This document shows, in pieces, positions 58,702-64,000 of a DNA stretch of 64,000 nucleotides. The stretch is taken from the NCBI GenBank assembly GCA_026874595.1, contig CM049322.1, positions 26,910,340 to 26,974,339 of the forward strand, written 5' to 3'. Both the position numbers and the translations under genes were made by a program. The DNA comes from Sipunculus nudus (taxonomy: Eukaryota > Annelida > Sipuncula > Golfingiida > Sipunculidae). A model generated the notes under the pieces. That model searched no databases, was not told where the DNA came from, and saw only the letters and a program-made list of their open reading frames with translations. Numbering within the stretch: position 1 is the first letter of the stretch; each line of letters opens with the position of its first letter.

Positions 58702-59834
58702 GATTGTAAATCTAATCAACATAAATGTGCCATTTTGATCTTAATTATAGAAATTTATTCAGATTTTTGCAAAGAGTCTCATTTAATATGCAAATTTCAT
58801 TGTATATTTAGTAAATATCTATTCTGCTGTGGAAATAACATAGAAAACCGTGGATAATTACACGCTTACAAAATCATCCATTTAATTATTTTAGACAATA
58901 AGAGATGAAGTGATAGATAAATCACTAACACGGTCTTTATAACAGTGTCTCATGTATATTCATTAAGATGCAAATATTATGAATATCGATGAGGATCTAA
59001 TATAACTGTGTTGTTATTTTCTTTCAAGGAATGTAAAGTTTATGCTAAAATTTTTATTTTATTAAAAAAAAAATAGGATTGTAAATCTATTCAACATAAA
59101 TATGCCATTTTGATATAAATTATAGCAATATATTCAGATTTATGCTAAATGTCTCACTTAATATGCAAATTTCATTGTATATTTAGTAAATATATTCTGC
59201 TGTGGAAATAACATAGAAAATTGTGGATAATTACACGCTTACAAAATCATTTATTTAATTATTGTAGACAATAACAGATGCAGTGATAAATAAATAAAGA
59301 ACATTGTTATTATAATAGTGTCTCATGTATATTCATTAAGATGCAAATATTATGAATATCGATGAGGATCTAATATAAATGTGTTGTACACTTAATTTTC
59401 TTCCCAGCAATGTACAGTTATGCTAAAAGGGTTGATTTAATTAAAAAAAGGATTGTAAATCTGTTGAACATAAATGTGCCATTTTGATCTAAATCATAAA
59501 AAAATTATGCAAATTTATGCAAATGGTCTCATTTAATATGCAAATTTTACTTGTGTATTTGGTAAATATATATTCTGCCGTGAAAATTACATAGAAAACC
59601 ATGGATACTTACATGCTCTAAAATTATTCATTCGACATACCTCAGACAATAACATATGCAATGACAGATAAATCAAGAACACTGTCATTATGGTAATGTC
59701 CAATAAATATTCATTAAGATGCAAATAAGATGAATAATGATAGCTATCAAACATATATGTATTGCATATTACATTTCCTATCCAGTAAGGTAAATTTTAA
59801 GCTAAAAGTGTTTATTTGATAAAAAAAAACTGAG
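58702..59834 (+). repeat. Three ~375-bp tandem units
   Basis: GATTGTAAATCT opens units at 58702, 59077 and 59451 (third longer, to about 59834). Shared inner runs include TTTAATATGCAAATTT, TTCTGCTGTGGAAATAACAT, and ATATTCATTAAGATGCAAAT. Units 1 and 2 are closest. Very AT-rich, no coding capacity. Confidence 0.85.
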
Positions 59835-61750
59835 GACTGTGAACATATGTTTGGGGTAAATATTTGAATTTTTACTAAAAAATTAGCATATATTTGCATA
59901 CAGATAATTATGCAAATTATTTTGTGGGTATAAAATATTATTAAAAATAAATATCTTTCTTCTGACGCATGTTGGCGTTTATTTCATCCTTTTATACACA
60001 AAACTAACAAAGTTATGGCCTTTTTTGTAAATTTCATAATTACTGCAAAAATTACCATGGTTGCCATGGAAACAGGCTCATATTTCATAGAAAGCTTCCA
60101 CTCCTAAGCTGCTATCATGCATTTTTGTAATCTATAGATCAATGTCTTTAAAAAAAATAATGATAGCAATTGCCCCTCTTTTGGTACCGACAGGCCTTAT
60201 TTTCAGGGTCTGGCTGATAGACTAATACGCAACTGACGAACATGCTTGCCGAAATCGAAGATTTCCGGCAAGCAACAAACAGACATCCGCGACTGACCAA
60301 CCTGCTTGCCGAAATCGGAGATTTCCGGCAAGCAACAAACATACGGGACTGATCAACATACTTGTCGAAATCTCTGATTCCGGCTAGCAATAAACTATAA
60401 CGCGACAGAAATGGCAAACCGGCCGGCAAAGAGTGTCCGTAGTTACTTATATTATACAGCGAACGCTATAATTTTTGCACTCACGGGAAAGCGTGTGTGT
60501 CATTCATACTAAAACGCGTGCATGCATGCGTGATGGCATAGGTATATGTGCATGCGGGTTTCCATTTTTTACAAAGTTGCTAAAACTTGTGGGGACCGTG
60601 TATGATTAAACAAAAGTGGCCATGGGCAGAAAGGCCATGAAATGCCAATTCATATGGTGTACAGTTTATGTACCTCAACGGTGTAGTTTTGGAGATATGG
60701 TTAAACAATGATAGTAGGTACGGGGTTGCAGTGCAGCGCCCCCTAGCGGTTATTTTCCAAAAACTGAAAAATTACTTTCGAGATATTAATGTATGACGTA
60801 ACATGTGTCAGTTTCAAAACGATGCCTGCATATCTGTGGCCTATAGGGCATGTCACCGTGAAATCGCGAAAATCTCATTCGACGAGAAACGGTGCGAGAT
60901 TTCGCAAGATTTTTGATTGGATCACCGAGAATTCACCAAGGGCTACGAGATGCAAAAAGTTTGACCTCTCTAGCATAAAAACTGACAGAGTTAGAAGCTC
61001 AAAACTGCATATTTTGAAAATTCAAAAGTTTTACCCCAAAAATAGAGAAATCTGGCAATGGCGCACTTTGGCACCTATGCGCAAAAATAAGCCCATGGAC
61101 CCTAGTTTAAGGTGCTGTGATGGAAATGGCCTAATGTTTAATAGTTCTGGAGGTATAGCACCAAAACAAATTTTCATGTTTTTTCATCTGCAACGCCCCC
61201 TGGCGGCCATTTCCAAAATCTGAAAAAAACAATTTCGAGATATTCTTATGTTACATAAAATATCTCAGAATCAGTACGATTGCTGCAAATTTGAAAAATA
61301 TCACGAAATCCCATGATTCCTCCCCAAAAAATGTAACCATGGTAACGGCAAATTTAAGTAAGCTACATGTCAAAAGAAAGGCCAGGTGATGACGAAAAAA
61401 ATGAGCTATTGCAGAAGTGGATAAGCCTATTTATGGCGAAGTTATAGTGCAAAAACCGTTAACCATACCTGTCGTGACCTTGACCCTTGACCATGGAGCA
61501 ATGTTTACCAAAAACAATAGGGCACCTAGAAATCGGTTTGTCAATCAAGCCTGTAAGTTTCAAGTTGATTGATGCAAAAGTGTGGCCTGGAGAGTCGTGA
61601 CAAACAAACAAAAAAGAGACAAACAGACATACGCAACTGACGAACATGCTTGCCGAAATCGAAGATTTCCGGCAAGCAAAAAGAGACAAACAGACATACG
61701 CAACTGACGAACATGCTTGCCGAAATCGAAGATTTCCGGCAAGCAATAAA
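59835..61750 (+). mobile_element. F4 repeat region with tandem hairpin tails
   Basis: Contains two tail blocks. At 60225-60395 are three ~60-bp units and at 61613-61747 two 67-bp units. Each unit has CGCAACTGACGAACATGCTT-like text, then a hairpin GCTTGCCGAAATC, loop GAA, GATTTCCGGCAAGC. Palindromic GCGCCCCCTAGCGG (60737) and ACGCCCCCTGGCGG (61191) lie between. GTGACCTTGACCCTTGACC at 61474 precedes the second tail. The 144-codon frame at 60789-61223 has no known domain and is probably a shadow. Confidence 0.6.
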
Positions 61751-61755
61751 AGCTC

Positions 61756-62673
61756 GTAAATTAGGCTAGTTATTTAATTTTTTAAAGCTCTTATTGTATT
61801 CACTTGCATGGTGAAACTCCAGCCAGCCCACTTCTGGTCACTGGAGGTCAGCTGTGCCAGGGAGCTGATTTGTTATGGGTCATTGGGGATATCCCCTGCT
61901 GTGGTAGGTGTACAGCTATTCTCATACAACCGCCACCCCACCCACCCACCCGCTAAGTATTAAGCAGTAATTGTTATTGTTTAAAGTGATTTTCCTTTAT
62001 TGTAATGCTGTTTCCACTCCAATATACAAAATATTTCTTCAAATAACTATTCAAGGGGTACTTCAGGAGATGCGATGTTGAATTGTGAATCAACTTATAT
62101 ATTCAGTTATATTTGTTATATTGCAAATGTATAAAATTTATAAACTCGATAAATGATGTGATCTTATGCAAACATTTTGTTCATTATTTTCCTGCTTCGG
62201 CAGAATTTGAAATATAGTGATTGACTCTGTTTGCCTATCTCTTCATCTATTTTAAAATTAAAATATTTAATCATCATCAATAATTTTTTTTCCTATAAGC
62301 ACTGTTAAATTGATTTTCATATTTTGTGTGTATAAAGCATATAAATGTGAAATATATACCCATAAATTTTGCTCACATTTAACCAGGACACTTTTTTCAT
62401 GTAAGCTCTGTTGATTTAATTTTCACATGATGGACATCAGATTTTAATCTTTTATAATATGAAATGTGAAAGCAGTTAATAAAAAATGCAGCTTTAGTCC
62501 AGGTTTTAGAAGACCATGTCATATAAATAACTGTTACATAAGGCAAGGTTACTGTCTAGGTGGTGTTGTCATGCACCAAGCCTTATTATAATGTAACTTT
62601 GGGCTGCTAGCTCACTGTCAGGTCAGGCTGCCTGCATACTGTAACTACTGAAGACCTCCTTCTCCCCTCCTCC

Positions 62674-62714
<41 letters not shown>

Positions 62715-62937
62715 GTCTTATTTCCAGTTGACAGGTCTAATAAGCAAGATGAATCTTATAATTTCATTTTTTTTGTGCTCTGGATAAATTTTGCCATATG
62801 TTTATCAAAAATAAATTTTCGGGTCTTCAGTCCCATTCCTCTAAGCTTTTTAAATGGAAATAAAAGAAATAAGTATATTTTGCATTTGCTCAAATTTTCC
62901 AAAATTCAGCTGAGCGACGTGACCCATGGGCCCCTTG
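61756..62937 (-). mobile_element. F1 element, inverted, lacking its tail
   Basis: The head in reverse (CAGCTGAGCGACGTGACCCA, then CCCCTTGTTT) ends at 62937. Going left, the body includes TCTGTCTG and C-rich tracts (complement of poly-G at about 61930) and a stretch matching 12830-12930. No terminal hairpin at the left; it abuts the F4 tail at about 61750. Confidence 0.65.
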
Positions 62938-62989
62938 TTTAAATTCTTAAAGTTAAAATAAAATATAGAATTTCAGTTGAATACTGTGT

Positions 62990-62993
<4 letters not shown>

Positions 62994-63047
<54 letters not shown>
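62994..63047. repeat. (AT)n microsatellite
   Basis: Uninterrupted TA repeat. Confidence 0.95.
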
Positions 63048-63053
<6 letters not shown>

Positions 63054-63164
63054 AATATGTTTACACTATTTTGTGGCGCTGTGGTCGTGGCAAGAAATTC
63101 ATATATAAATCGGTTTGTTTACCTTGAAGACCTGGTCAGTGATTATGTTAACATTTGCAATCCA

Positions 63165-63675
63165 GAATCATGATGAGGTATAACACGGTACGTATCATGA
63201 TGAGGTATAACACGGTACGTGTCATGATGAGATATAACACGTACAATATACTAGAGGCCTACATATCATGATGAGGTATTACACGGTACGTACACGTGTC
63301 ATGATGAGGAATAACACAGTACGTATCATAATGAGGTATAACACGGTACGTATCATGATGAGATATAAGACAGTACGTACGTGTCATGATGAGGAATAAC
63401 ACGTACAGTACTTGTCATGATGAGGTATAACACAGTAGGCCTACATATCATGATGAGGTATAACTCGGTACGTGTCATGATCAGGGATAACACAGTACGT
63501 GTCATGATGAGGAATAACACAGTACGTGTCATGATCAGGAATAACACAGTTTGTGTCATGATGAGGAATAACACAGTACGTGTCATGATGAGTTATAACA
63601 CAGTAGGCTTACATAGATGATGAGGTATAACACGGTACGTGTCATAATGAGGTATAACACAGTACGTGTGTTAAT
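63165..63675 (+). repeat. ~27-bp minisatellite (TCATGATGAGGTATAACACG type)
   Basis: About 17 imperfect units of TCATGATGAGG, TATAACACGGTACGTG, with some longer units carrying AGGCCTACATA. The unit contains palindromes TCATGA and GTACGTAC. Both strands appear as repetitive frames (for example MTRTVLFLI repeats on minus), which are an effect of a period divisible by three. Confidence 0.9.
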
Positions 63676-64000
63676 GTCCATACATCGGTTGGTGTGATTG
63701 CCACTTATCTATTGTTTTAGTGCCGCCATCTAGCATCCTCCGTTAAAACTAAAATACGATCGGGTGGGGTATTATTTCACCCTCCGGAGCCAAGCCATAT
63801 ATTAATATCCTTTCGCAGGTTAACATAGTTCTGATTTTACATGCATGGTTTAATATGTTTTTGTGTAATCTGCTGTCTCAGAGTATTTCAGCTTTGCAAG
63901 CGTCATGTACGTGGTAATTTCGAATCATAGTAAGTTTTTATATTGTATAAGTTGTCAGCCATAGGCGGAGGATCGAAGGTGCTCTTGTGTGTGTGTGTGT
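63676..64000. other. Unassigned end of window with a (GT)n start
   Basis: No recognised gene. A GT microsatellite begins at about 63985 and runs off the window. Confidence 0.4.

Noticed and set aside
60789-61223. 144-codon open frame
   Set aside because: It lies inside the F4 repeat region, shows no domain or biased composition expected of a protein, and similar-length chance frames are expected here.

Overview
This window looks like non-coding, repeat-dominated DNA from an animal, most probably a mollusc or another lophotrochozoan. The reasons are the low GC content, the absence of long intact ORFs, spliced-looking coding remnants, and abundant Helitron-like non-autonomous elements carrying GGAC/ACGG tetranucleotide arrays, a style I associate with the 'pearl'/HINE elements of bivalves. 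No complete host gene is visible. Two short stretches look like host exons, both on the minus strand: a terminal exon with a poly(A) signal (about 8.1-8.5 kb) and a signal-peptide first exon with a consensus donor (about 50.1 kb). They face the same way, but nothing seen in the sequence links them.

The window is largely built by repeated insertion. Family F1 begins CAAGGGACC(C/T)ATGGGTCAC and ends in a hairpin followed by GCTAA. It occupies most of 1.6-17.6 kb, 30-38.4 kb, 50.4-53.1 kb and 61.8-62.9 kb. One F1 copy (32943-37490) sits inside another (31224-38398), and an uninterrupted relative (50443-53087) gives the empty site: insertion between adenines with no target duplication. Three other families share the same plan of a tandem-repeat core and a terminal hairpin: F2 (dimeric repeat carrying GGTGGCGCCACC), F3 (about 180-bp units) and F4 (tandem hairpin tails).

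Two Mutator-like (MULE) DNA transposons can be bounded base by base. MULE1 (19174-23318) has long TIRs, a 9-bp target duplication with one mismatch, a decayed MULE transposase and an F2 insertion. MULE2 (40868-49002) has long TIRs and a perfect 9-bp duplication. On the minus strand it carries a two-exon decayed gene that joins a PHD finger, an OTU/vertnin-like domain and a MULE-type DDE transposase. Upstream of that gene, inside MULE2, a non-autonomous hAT (46474-48092, 8-bp duplication) has inserted, and a second hAT-like element sits inside it.

Smaller pieces are a pogo/Tigger-like TIR element (53586-54469), a 647-bp TIR element (49082-49728), a 1-kb TIR element (39095-40126), a broken non-LTR retrotransposon 3' end (57062-58530), three 375-bp tandem units (58702-59834) and a roughly 27-bp minisatellite (63165-63675). 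Most short open frames are shadows of these repeats. Boundaries, repeat periods and identities were judged by eye.
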